Positions 1 to 7,970 of a DNA stretch of 19,274 bases are shown in pieces; the first letter of the stretch is position 1, and every line of letters starts with the position of its first letter. Under the pieces are notes generated by a model. The model worked only from the letters and a program-made list of their open reading frames with translations. It did no database searches and was not told the DNA's origin. The position numbers and the translations under genes were made by a program. This stretch comes from CAZYZQ01 sp964652075. GTDB taxonomy: Bacteria; Bacillota; Clostridia; Oscillospirales; Oscillospiraceae. Where the stretch lies: positions 1 through 19,274 of the forward strand of contig CAZYZQ010000041.1 of NCBI GenBank assembly GCA_964652075.1, given 5' to 3'.

Positions 1-11
1 AAAGGTTACAC

Positions 12-18
12 ACCTCCA
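12..18 (-). promoter_or_regulatory. Shine-Dalgarno site of a gene starting just beyond the left edge
   Basis: The minus strand reads GGAGGTG here, followed by 11 bases to the window edge. No start codon lies inside the window, so if this is a real ribosome site its gene starts right at or beyond position 1, transcribed leftward. The promoter-like element at 56-85 on the same strand fits this. The gene itself cannot be seen. Confidence 0.45.
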
Positions 19-55
19 TTCTTTCTGTCTCCTGATCTACAGAAAATTGTACTAT

Positions 56-85
56 ATTGTAAGTCTTTGGTGTTCTGTTTTACAA
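56..85 (-). promoter_or_regulatory. Probable sigma-A-type promoter for an off-window minus-strand gene
   Basis: On the minus strand a -35-like TTGTAA (80-85) is separated by 18 bases from a -10-like TACAAT (56-61). It lies about 40 bases upstream of the GGAGGTG site at 12-18, so a leftward transcript would have a short leader. The surrounding 1-195 stretch is strongly AT-rich compared with the genes and holds no convincing coding sequence. Confidence 0.4.
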
Positions 86-116
86 TAATAAGAAGTGAAT
101 TTTTTGCAAAAGGGTA

Positions 117-155
117 TATACAAAAGCTCCAAATTATGCTATAATGTGGTATAAT
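117..155 (+). promoter_or_regulatory. Promoter-like element with tandem TATAAT boxes, plus strand
   Basis: Two perfect TATAAT hexamers sit 10 bases apart (140-145 and 150-155). The first is preceded by TGC (extended -10) and by TATACA (117-122) at 17-base spacing. A transcript from here would start near 152, meet the strong hairpin at 203-238 and then run antisense into the 3' end of addA. No protein gene is visible downstream on the plus strand, so the product, if any, would be a short RNA of roughly 90 bases. Confidence 0.4.
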
Positions 156-195
156 GAATTGTCATATAAAATTACAAAATGGTACACTTTTTTAC

Positions 196-238
196 AAAAA
201 AGCACCCCGCGCGGGAGATCGTGCTCCCGTGCGGGGTG
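196..238 (-). terminator. Rho-independent terminator of addBA
   Basis: A 15-bp stem (203-217 with 224-238, one G-T wobble) with a 6-base loop is followed on the minus strand by six T (196-201). It starts 5 bases after the addA stop codon. This is a textbook intrinsic terminator for the addBA operon. On the plus strand the hairpin lacks a good T-tract but could still stall an antisense transcript. Confidence 0.9.
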
Positions 239-242
239 TTGT

Positions 243-3200
243 CTATTCTGGCTTGATTTCCACCGCCTGACCGGCGGCAAAAAAGTACAGAAGCGTGCGT
301 TTGACCGGCTTTTGGAATATCCGGGCCATTGCGGCGGCGTAGGTCTGCACCTGCGTGGCGTAGGTCGCGGCGCGCGCGTCGATGGTCTGCGGCGTCACGT
401 GGTCCGTCTTGAAGTCGATGATCGTCAGGCCGTCCGGCTCGTTGAGACAGCAGTCGACAACGCCCTGCAAAAAGATTTTCTCCCCTGCAAGCGACGCATC
501 CTGCTTCCGGCCGTCCAGATACAGTGAAAACTTGAACTCACGCAGCAGCTCCGGGCTGTGGAGCATGCCGCGCCCGAGTGGCGAGGAAAACAGCACCAGA
601 ATCTGCTCCGGTTCCACGGCCTGCGCCTGCTGCGGCGTCAGAAATTCCTCTCGCTCCAGCCGCGCAATCTCCGCGCGGATGCCGTCCAGCGTCGTGCAGG
701 CCGCGTAATCAGCGAACTGCATGAACAGATGCGCCGCGTTGCCGCGCTCCGTCGGCGTGAGCGTCCGCGTCTCAAACTGCGGTGTGCGGAAGTGCAACCT
801 GCGCTGCGCGCGCCGCGTCCCGGTCTCCGCCTCCTCGTCGAGATTTCGCCCCTTCATCTGCGTCGCCGTCAGCTTAGCCGGGAACCGCGTCGCCGCCGTA
901 TGCGCGTAGGAGAACGCAAGGCGCCGCTCCAATTCCGCCCGGTCCGGTAGCGCCGTTTCCGGGGCAGCTTCCTTTGCGGTTTCCGCAACGTCCGCCATCG
1001 TACGCGCAACCTGCGTGTGCAGACGGATCTCCCAAGGGTACGCGGACACCCGCGCCGCATCGCACGGCATGGCGTGAGCAAACAGCTCCCCCGCCTCCGT
1101 GCGCTGAATCGCGGTCATCAGCACCCAGTCGCCGGGGCACCGCGCCTGCGTCGTACAGAACTGCGGCATCGGCTTTGCGGCAAATAATGCATACTCACGC
1201 AGCTTTTTTTCAACATTTTTCGCCGCGTAGGTCATAATCAGCCGGTCGACCGCGCGCGTCATCGCGACATAGAGCACGCGGAGCTCCTCAGAGCGCGCCT
1301 GCTCCTGTTTTTTGGTGCGGATTGCTTTTTTCAGGATGGAAGGGTACCGCACCCGCAGCTCCTCCTGATAGATATCCGTTCCGACACCGAGCGACTCATC
1401 CGTCAGGATGCGCGCCCGCAGGTCGTCACTGTTGAAGCTTTTCGACAGATCCATCAGCACCACAACCGGGAATTCCAGCCCTTTTGAGGTGTGGATGCTC
1501 ATGATTGTCACACAGCCGGAGGTGCGCGAAGCGTGTGACGACGGAATCTGGCGGCCCGCCTCACGCAAGCTGTCAATGCGCGAAAGCAGCTCCATCAGCC
1601 CCCCACAGCCGACGCCGCCCTGCGCGGCAACGAAGTCGCGCAATGTCTGTAAGTGCTCCAACCTGCGCGCGCCGTCCTCCATCGCGCCAAAGACAAGCTC
1701 TGCCCGCGTATCCGCCAGAACCGTCTCCAAAAGATCCTCCACGCGGCTCTGGTCCAGCGCGAAGCGGTATGCTGAAATCCGCTCAACAAATGCGCGCGAT
1801 TTTTCATCCTGCGCCGCCAAAAGCGCGTCGTAGAGGGTTCCCTCCCGGTGCGCGGCACGGATCGCCGCCGCCTCGTCCGCGCTGAAGCCGCCAAGCGGGC
1901 TGCAAAGCGCGGCGAGCAATGGAATATCCTGATCCGGGTTGTCGATGATCCGCAAAAAGGAGAGAACCGCCGCCACTTCCGTCGTGGCAAGGATGTCGTC
2001 CTCCAGCCCACAGGCCGCGGGGATGCCCCGGCTGCGGAGCGCGGACAGCACAACCGGCGCTTTATTCTGCATGGCGCGAAGCAAAATGGCAATATCCTGC
2101 GGCTCTACGGGACGCGGGCCGTCCGGGCCGGAGACGGGCGTCTTATCCCGCAGCATCCGCGCGATGCGCTCTGCAACAAACGCAGCTTCCAACTCAAATT
2201 TGGCAGGAGACTCCTCGTCCTGCCACTGCCCGCCTGTCTCGAGCACATGCAGCTCAACCAGCGGCTGCGGCAGCGGGATATAGTCGCTCCGGCCGGGGTT
2301 GAGGCACTCCTGCTCCGTATACGACAGGTCCCCGACTGTCTCGGACATGACCGTCTCAAAGACGGCGTTACACGCATCCAGTACCGCCGGCTGTGAACGG
2401 AAGTTCGCGGTCAGACGGATGCGCCGCCCCTCCCCTGCTTCCGGCTCGTCCTGAAACGCCTGATATTTTTCCAGGAAGATCGTCGGATCAGCCTGGCGGA
2501 AACGATAGATTGACTGCTTGACATCCCCCACAAAAAAGAGGTTACGCCCGTCGCGTGACACAGCCGAGAAAATCGCATCCTGAATCGCGTTTGAATCCTG
2601 ATACTCGTCGACCATGATCTCACAGAAGCGGCCGCTGATCTCGCGTCCCGCCTCTGTCGGCGCACCGGTGCGCGGGTTGCGCACCAGACGCAGCATCTCG
2701 TGCTCCAGGTCGGAGAAGTTCAGCAACTTTCTGCGCCTGCGCTCTTTCCGGTAGTACCCCTGATACAGTTTGGTCAACCGGATCATGCCGCGGACAGCCG
2801 GAACCGTCGACTGCCAGTCCTCCAAAAGCTCCGACGCGGACTCATGGAATGGCTCACAGAGCTTTTTCACGCGCTCTTTATAGCTGTCGCGCAGAAAACG
2901 GAACTGCGCGTAGAGCGCCGGATCCTTCGGTTTCCGGATCGCCGGAAGGCCGCGGAATTCCACGGCGGAGAGCTGGGAGATCTCGTCCCAGCCCGTACAC
3001 TCCGCCAGTCCGGTCACCAGATCCAGATCCTCCTGCACAAGCGGCCCATCCTTTTCTGTCAGCTGCCGGTCTGCGGTGATCAGTTCCTTTGCCCGTTGCA
3101 CCATGGCGGCAACCTCGTCGAGCTGCCGGCGAAAGCGCAGAAGCAGGAAGATGCCCGCGGGCGTCTGCTCCAGCGGCGCCTCCGGCGCGCATACAGCCGC

Positions 3201-3788
3201 CTCCGCCCACCCTTCCGGGTCGAGCTGGCACTGCATCGCCGTGTCGATCTGCTCCAGAAGACGGGGTACGTCGCGGTCATCGCGCCCCGCCGCGAGCGTG
3301 TCGATAAATGCCCGCACGTCATCCCACTCCAGAATATGCGCATACGCCTCGTCGAGCGTCTGCTGCATTGCCAGCGCGGAAAGCTTCCGGCACTCCGTCT
3401 CCTCGCCCACACGAAAGTCCGGCGGCAGCGCCAGAAGATGCGCATAGGCGCGCAGCATATCGGCACAAAAGGCATGTACCGTTGAAATTTTTGCCAGATA
3501 TACGCGGTTGCGCTGCGCCTGAAGATGGCGGTTGTGCGGCTCCTGCGCCAGGCGGAGGCCGATCTCCTCGACAATTTTTGTCCGCAGCTCCGATGCCGCT
3601 TTTTTTGTATACGTAATCATCAGGAAATCGTCGATATTGCGCGGCGTCTCCGGGTCACAGACCTGATCGAGCAGACGTGAGACAAGCACCTTCGTCTTGC
3701 CGGAGCCGGCCGCTGCCGAGACAAGCAGCGCGCCGCCGCGGTGGTTAACCGCCGCCTGCTGCTGTGGCGTCAAATTAATCTTTGCCAT
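243..3788 (-). CDS. addA: ATP-dependent helicase/nuclease subunit A (AddA)
   Basis: Large subunit of the AddAB helicase-nuclease, which processes double-strand breaks for RecA-dependent repair; 1181 residues, close to the usual ~1200. UvrD/Rep-type helicase motifs occur in order: Walker A AAAGSGKT (25-32), the TYTKKAA motif (59-65), DEYQDSN (394-400), GDVKQSIYRFR (421-431), ANFRS (461-465), then a late SIHTSKGLEF motif and VLYVAMTRA. The C-terminus is a RecB-type nuclease with GVVD (from ~1109) and the catalytic IDFKTD (1124-1129). I chose the ATG at 3788 because GGAGAGGAAG stands just upstream; the frame stays open to 3881, but that extension lies inside addB and is out of family character. 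It overlaps the end of addB by 14 nt, indicating translational coupling. All key catalytic residues are present. Confidence 0.97.
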   Translation of the reverse strand: MAKINLTPQQQAAVNHRGGALLVSAAAGSGKTKVLVSRLLDQVCDPETPRNIDDFLMITYTKKAASELRTKIVEEIGLRLAQEPHNRHLQAQRNRVYLAKISTVHAFCADMLRAYAHLLALPPDFRVGEETECRKLSALAMQQTLDEAYAHILEWDDVRAFIDTLAAGRDDRDVPRLLEQIDTAMQCQLDPEGWAEAAVCAPEAPLEQTPAGIFLLLRFRRQLDEVAAMVQRAKELITADRQLTEKDGPLVQEDLDLVTGLAECTGWDEISQLSAVEFRGLPAIRKPKDPALYAQFRFLRDSYKERVKKLCEPFHESASELLEDWQSTVPAVRGMIRLTKLYQGYYRKERRRRKLLNFSDLEHEMLRLVRNPRTGAPTEAGREISGRFCEIMVDEYQDSNAIQDAIFSAVSRDGRNLFFVGDVKQSIYRFRQADPTIFLEKYQAFQDEPEAGEGRRIRLTANFRSQPAVLDACNAVFETVMSETVGDLSYTEQECLNPGRSDYIPLPQPLVELHVLETGGQWQDEESPAKFELEAAFVAERIARMLRDKTPVSGPDGPRPVEPQDIAILLRAMQNKAPVVLSALRSRGIPAACGLEDDILATTEVAAVLSFLRIIDNPDQDIPLLAALCSPLGGFSADEAAAIRAAHREGTLYDALLAAQDEKSRAFVERISAYRFALDQSRVEDLLETVLADTRAELVFGAMEDGARRLEHLQTLRDFVAAQGGVGCGGLMELLSRIDSLREAGRQIPSSHASRTSGCVTIMSIHTSKGLEFPVVVLMDLSKSFNSDDLRARILTDESLGVGTDIYQEELRVRYPSILKKAIRTKKQEQARSEELRVLYVAMTRAVDRLIMTYAAKNVEKKLREYALFAAKPMPQFCTTQARCPGDWVLMTAIQRTEAGELFAHAMPCDAARVSAYPWEIRLHTQVARTMADVAETAKEAAPETALPDRAELERRLAFSYAHTAATRFPAKLTATQMKGRNLDEEAETGTRRAQRRLHFRTPQFETRTLTPTERGNAAHLFMQFADYAACTTLDGIRAEIARLEREEFLTPQQAQAVEPEQILVLFSSPLGRGMLHSPELLREFKFSLYLDGRKQDASLAGEKIFLQGVVDCCLNEPDGLTIIDFKTDHVTPQTIDARAATYATQVQTYAAAMARIFQKPVKRTLLYFFAAGQAVEIKPE

Positions 3789-6700
3789 GGTACTTCCTCT
3801 CCAAACTGTCCCAGAACTCCTCCGCGTTGACCTCGCGCCGCACGCGCGGCGCGCCGTCCAGATCCAGATGGCATGCGTCACGGTAGGCGCACCAGTCGCA
3901 GGCGCTGTGCCCTTTGCCGCGCAGGTACGGATCCGGTGTCACCTGCCCGTCCGCAAGCCGGTCCGCCATATTGCGCAGGCAGTCGCTGACATGGCGGCGC
4001 AGCAGCGCAAATTCCTGCGGCGTTGCCAGATCGCCCTTTGCTTCGCCCGTTTTTTTCAGCACTTTATACGGCAGATACTGCGGGTTCTCTGCGCAGTGCT
4101 CCATCGCCTGTAAGACCTCCGCGTTGTTCAGCAGCAATCCGCTGCGGCGGCGCTGCTGGGCGCGTTTTTTCTCCAGATCGTCCGTCTCGGCGCTGATAAC
4201 CGGTTCACGCGCCTGAAAATACAGGACGCCCGCGCTCCGGCTCCCATCCCCGAAATAGCCGTCACGCTCCAATACAAACAGATAGAGCAGCATCTGCAGC
4301 CCGACGCCCTCTAATACATCCGTATAGTCAAAGCGCTTGCCGCCAGTCTTATAGTCCACAACGCGCACGTAGCGCCTCTCACCATTGTACAGATCCACGC
4401 GGTCGACCTTTCCGGTCAGCAGGCCGTTCATCGCACGCCCGTCCACCGGGATGGCGGGCAGCTCCCCTGCGCCGCCAAATTCCAGTTCAAAGGCGCACGG
4501 TTCAAAGTCCGAGCAGGAAAGCTCCTCCGCCATTTGTGCCGCAATGCGCAGCACCTCCGCCTCATTCCGGCGGTAGAGATAGACAAAACGCTCCTCCTGA
4601 CCCTCCAGCCCCTGCAGCTCCTCGCGCGTGTAGCGGGCAATCTCCTCCGCCGTGATCTCCTCCACGCGCGCGGGTGCAACAGTGCGGAAGCCGCCCTCCG
4701 CCATCACGCGCCGCGCCATATGCTCCAGAACAGCATGCACAAAGTTGCCGAAGGCCGGCGCATCGAATTCCGCCTGCCGCCGTGCAAGCAGCTTCAGGCC
4801 GTAAGTCAGGAAATACTGGAAGCGGCAGTCATAAAAGCAGTCCACCTTGGAGGCCGAGAGCATGAGCTGTGTGCCGTACAGCGCGCGAACCGTCTCCTCC
4901 GAAAGCGCGCCGAACCGATATCCGGCGGCCGCCCGGCCATGTTCCATACAGGTCTGTACCTCCGCCGGAAGCTGGGCAGCCGTCTCCCCTGGAAGGGCAA
5001 ACGCTTCAACAGCCAGCTCCTCCGCACGCAGCCCGTCAAAGGGGGGCGCCTGCGCCGGAAGCTGCTCCGCCTGTGGGAAAAGTACCGCCAGGCGGCGCAG
5101 CAGATACGACGGCGCTGCCTCCGGCCCCGCGCAAAATACCGACTCCGCCGCGCCGGAGAAAATATGATACAGCGCTTCCAGCTCACGCTCCAGCACGCCG
5201 TTTGTCCCGGCTGTCAGCGGGAGCGCGAGCGCGCGCAGCTCATTGCGGTCCTGCTCCGTCAGGATTCCGCTGTCTGCATGGCTCGCGGGCAGGCAGCCTT
5301 CCGCGCACCCGACAAGAAGCAGATGGGAGCATTGCCGCTGCATAGAGGCCGGGGCGCCGAGCGTCACGCAATCCAGCGTCGCCGGAATAGCCGAAATTTG
5401 ATACTGCGCCAGCAGCGAAGCGAGCAGATCTGTAAACCGTTCCGGCGAACGCTCGGTCTGCCCTAAAATCTCATACATCTGTTCCAGCGCGCTTACAACC
5501 GTCTCATAGAGCTGCGCCGTCTGCTGTGCCTGCTCAAGCTGCCCTGCCGCAATCTGCGCGTCGGTCAGTGACTGCAACCGCTCCTGCAGGCCGATCTCCT
5601 GCAAGAATGCATAGAGCGCCTTCACCTGCTCACCGGTTGTCCGGCTGGCCTGCAACGCGTCAGCCAGCGACCAGATTGGCCGCATCCCCGTCTCACGCGA
5701 CACGTTCAGGCGCTGAAGCGCCTGCCGCGCCGCCTCGCTCTGCCGTGCGTCCATGCCGCCCGGATTCCGGATGAAGGGTTTTCTCCACATTGTGCCGCGA
5801 ATATTCCACATAATCGCATAATTTTCCAGTGCATCCACTTCCCGGCGCGGCAACGGTGAAAGGCTGGATTTCAGATAGGAAAAAACATCGTCTTGCTGCA
5901 TCCCACCCGTCGCGGCCCGCAGCGCGGAGAGGAGCAGCGCCAGAATCGGCTGATCCAGAATCGGCTCAGATCCGGATTCCGTCACGGGAATCTCGTAGCG
6001 CGCCAGCGTCTGCCGCAAAAGCGGCAGATAGGACGCGTCACAGCAGACCAGATTGATCTGCCGGTATCGCACGCCGGACGCGGCAAGCTTCCGGATCCTT
6101 CTCGCCACACACAGGCATTCCCGGCGCGGCGATGCGGCAAACAGGAGGCTGACACAGTCCGTCTCTTCGGGCCACGAATCCGTCAGCGCACCAAAGAGCT
6201 GCTGCCGCAGGTGCGCCAGAGGCGGCTTTGACGCGCCGGGCGCAAGCCGGTGCACCGTAACCGGAACGCCGAGCCGCTGCGCAAGCCCCGTCAGCGCCTG
6301 CGCCGAACGGCGGGAGGGCGCAAACACCGGCTCGTCCCCGTCCAGCGCGTCACAGCTCAGGCATACCGTCAGCCGCTTTGCCTTCTGCATCAGCTGTTCC
6401 AGAACCGCCAGCTCCTGGCCTGTAAAATCAATGAACTGCGAGACGGAGAAGGCGTATTCCTCCGCAAAGGCAGTCGAGGCCAGCTTCTCACAAAGCGCTG
6501 TCAGCCGTTCCGACGGGTCCTGACGGCAGGCGTTGGCCTGATAGGCCGAAAAAATCAGCGCCAGCTCCTCGACCTTGACGGCCAACGGCCCGGACAGCTG
6601 CTGCGCCGCGCGCTTCAGCTGCTCCGGCGTGACCTGCGCGCCCGTGCATTCGTCAAACACATCCAAAATCCGGAGCATCTGCTCCGGCCTGCTGTCCGCG

Positions 6701-7023
6701 CTGCCGAAGCACTTGAGCTGTGCGCGCACGGATTCCAGCGTCTTCTGCATCAAAAGCAGCCGCCCGCCCTTATCCAGCCGCCACGCGGTGACGCCGCCGT
6801 ACCTGGAAAAGACCCGGTTTGCCAGCCGGGAAAAGCTCAGAACCTCCGCGTATTGTGAAACCGTATCGCCGCCCGCGTCCAGCAGCGCACATTCTGTCGA
6901 GAACGAATACTGCTCCGGCACAATCAGGATCTGCTTTTCCACCCGCGCCCCAGCCACACGCTGCAGCAGCAGTTCGCTCCCCTGCCAGCGATCCGGGCAG
7001 AGCAGCAGCTCAAGCGTCGCCAT
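3775..7023 (-). CDS. addB: ATP-dependent helicase/nuclease subunit B (AddB), Walker A degenerate
   Basis: Second subunit of AddAB; 1082 residues, slightly shorter than the ~1160 of Bacillus. The C-terminal nuclease shows VVDYKTG (888-894). The four cysteines of the family's iron-sulfur staple are present: C733 (in YDCRFQYF), then C1042, C1045 and C1051 (CDWC-x5-C). The N-terminal part is a degenerate helicase-like module with the family strings IVPEQYSF and VLSFSRLANRVF. Unusually, the N-terminus (MATLELLLCPDRWQGSEL) has no GxxGxGKT Walker A where the Bacillus protein has one. The ATG at 7023 is preceded by GGGGGAAGG, and an in-frame TGA lies upstream at about 7058-7060, so no missing N-terminus is hidden. 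It has its own promoter at 7059-7087 and is co-transcribed with addA. Confidence 0.95.
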   Translation of the reverse strand: MATLELLLCPDRWQGSELLLQRVAGARVEKQILIVPEQYSFSTECALLDAGGDTVSQYAEVLSFSRLANRVFSRYGGVTAWRLDKGGRLLLMQKTLESVRAQLKCFGSADSRPEQMLRILDVFDECTGAQVTPEQLKRAAQQLSGPLAVKVEELALIFSAYQANACRQDPSERLTALCEKLASTAFAEEYAFSVSQFIDFTGQELAVLEQLMQKAKRLTVCLSCDALDGDEPVFAPSRRSAQALTGLAQRLGVPVTVHRLAPGASKPPLAHLRQQLFGALTDSWPEETDCVSLLFAASPRRECLCVARRIRKLAASGVRYRQINLVCCDASYLPLLRQTLARYEIPVTESGSEPILDQPILALLLSALRAATGGMQQDDVFSYLKSSLSPLPRREVDALENYAIMWNIRGTMWRKPFIRNPGGMDARQSEAARQALQRLNVSRETGMRPIWSLADALQASRTTGEQVKALYAFLQEIGLQERLQSLTDAQIAAGQLEQAQQTAQLYETVVSALEQMYEILGQTERSPERFTDLLASLLAQYQISAIPATLDCVTLGAPASMQRQCSHLLLVGCAEGCLPASHADSGILTEQDRNELRALALPLTAGTNGVLERELEALYHIFSGAAESVFCAGPEAAPSYLLRRLAVLFPQAEQLPAQAPPFDGLRAEELAVEAFALPGETAAQLPAEVQTCMEHGRAAAGYRFGALSEETVRALYGTQLMLSASKVDCFYDCRFQYFLTYGLKLLARRQAEFDAPAFGNFVHAVLEHMARRVMAEGGFRTVAPARVEEITAEEIARYTREELQGLEGQEERFVYLYRRNEAEVLRIAAQMAEELSCSDFEPCAFELEFGGAGELPAIPVDGRAMNGLLTGKVDRVDLYNGERRYVRVVDYKTGGKRFDYTDVLEGVGLQMLLYLFVLERDGYFGDGSRSAGVLYFQAREPVISAETDDLEKKRAQQRRRSGLLLNNAEVLQAMEHCAENPQYLPYKVLKKTGEAKGDLATPQEFALLRRHVSDCLRNMADRLADGQVTPDPYLRGKGHSACDWCAYRDACHLDLDGAPRVRREVNAEEFWDSLERKYHGKD

Positions 7024-7058
7024 CGTACCTTCCCCCTTTGCCTTGTCTAATCTGTCTC

Positions 7059-7087
7059 ATTATACCTTGTTTCCGGGATAAAAACAA
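7059..7087 (-). promoter_or_regulatory. Promoter of addBA
   Basis: On the minus strand TTGTTT (7082-7087) is followed after 17 bases by a perfect TATAAT (7059-7064). It gives a leader of roughly 30 bases before the addB ATG. The -35 overlaps the base of the ispE terminator hairpin, so the upstream operon ends exactly where addBA begins. Confidence 0.75.
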
Positions 7088-7114
7088 TCGCTCCGGCTCA
7101 AGCCGGGGCGATTG
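7080..7114 (-). terminator. Rho-independent terminator after ispE
   Basis: A 13-bp stem with one mismatch (7085-7097 with 7102-7114) and a TTGA loop is followed on the minus strand by five T (7080-7084). The 5' arm is made by the last codons of ispE, and the loop carries its TGA stop. It closes the lrp-aminotransferase-DUF1015-ispE operon. Confidence 0.85.
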
Positions 7115-7970
7115 TGCCCTCCATTTTTGTCACGATGCATCGACCGAAGGCCGGACTCATCCCCGCCTGCGCCGCCGCCGCGTGTGCCTGTGTGGAAAAA
7201 ATGCCGTAGACAACGGAGCCTGTCCCGGTCAGCGCCGTGCCCAGCGCTCCCAGCTCCCGCATGGCGCCTGTGATTTGCCCCACAACGGGATACTGTGCCC
7301 GTACAACCGGCTCAAAGACGTTATACAGGAGCCGTCCAATCCGCTCAAGATCTCCGTCCTGCAGCGCCTGCCGCATTGCGGCATTGTCCGGCCTGCGCCG
7401 CACCGCGCAGCCGTCCAGTTCCCGAAAAAGTTCGGGCGTCGAAATGGAAAATGCAGGCTTACACAAAAGCGCCCAGCAGTCCGGTATCTGCGGCAGCGCC
7501 GTCAGCACCTCGCCGCGCCCCTCGGCCAGCATGGTTCCGCCATGGACACAGTACGGCACATCGGAGCCGACCTGTTCGCCGAGCTTCGCCAGCGCCCGCT
7601 GGGAAAACGGAAAACCGCAGAGCCGGTTCAGCGCGCGCAGCACCGCGGCCGCGTCGCTGCTGCCCCCGGCCATGCCGGCCTGTGCAGGCAGATGCTTTTC
7701 GATCAGAATCTGCACACCACCGAGCGAGCCAAAAGCGCGTTCAAAGGCGGCTGCCGCCTTCCATGCCAGATTCTCCGGCCCGTCCGGCAGCGCCGGAGCA
7801 TCCGTCCGGACGCTCCAGGGCTTTCCGGTTCCCAGCCGCACCGTCACCAGATCGCATAACGCAACCGACTGCATGACCATCTGCATCTCATGGTAGCCAT
7901 CCGGCCGCCTGCCGCACACGTCAAGCGTCAGATTGAGCTTCCCCGGCGCGCGCTCCGTCGCGGTTTTCAC
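7098..7970 (-). CDS. ispE: 4-diphosphocytidyl-2-C-methyl-D-erythritol kinase (IspE)
   Basis: GHMP-family kinase of the non-mevalonate (MEP) isoprenoid pathway; it phosphorylates the 2-hydroxyl of CDP-methylerythritol using ATP. It has 290 residues, normal for the family. APGKLNL at the start carries the catalytic lysine (K11), PDGYHEM is the substrate-binding string, the ATP loop is PAQAGMAGGSSDAAA (95-109), and GSDVPYCV holds the catalytic aspartate (D137). The start is GTG at 7970, sharing GTGA with the stop of the DUF1015 gene (4-nt overlap), so translation is probably coupled. It is the last gene of its operon, and its stop codon lies in the loop of the terminator hairpin. Confidence 0.96.
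   Translation of the reverse strand: MKTATERAPGKLNLTLDVCGRRPDGYHEMQMVMQSVALCDLVTVRLGTGKPWSVRTDAPALPDGPENLAWKAAAAFERAFGSLGGVQILIEKHLPAQAGMAGGSSDAAAVLRALNRLCGFPFSQRALAKLGEQVGSDVPYCVHGGTMLAEGRGEVLTALPQIPDCWALLCKPAFSISTPELFRELDGCAVRRRPDNAAMRQALQDGDLERIGRLLYNVFEPVVRAQYPVVGQITGAMRELGALGTALTGTGSVVYGIFSTQAHAAAAQAGMSPAFGRCIVTKMEGTIAPA

Noticed and set aside
3789..3881. N-terminal extension of AddA by 31 residues
   Set aside because: It lies inside addB, is not AddA-like, and includes the AddA ribosome site.
2700..5466. Plus-strand frames of 261 and 310 codons (2700-3485, 4534-5466) opposite addA and addB
   Set aside because: They are mirror frames of the helicase-nuclease genes without ribosome sites or domains.
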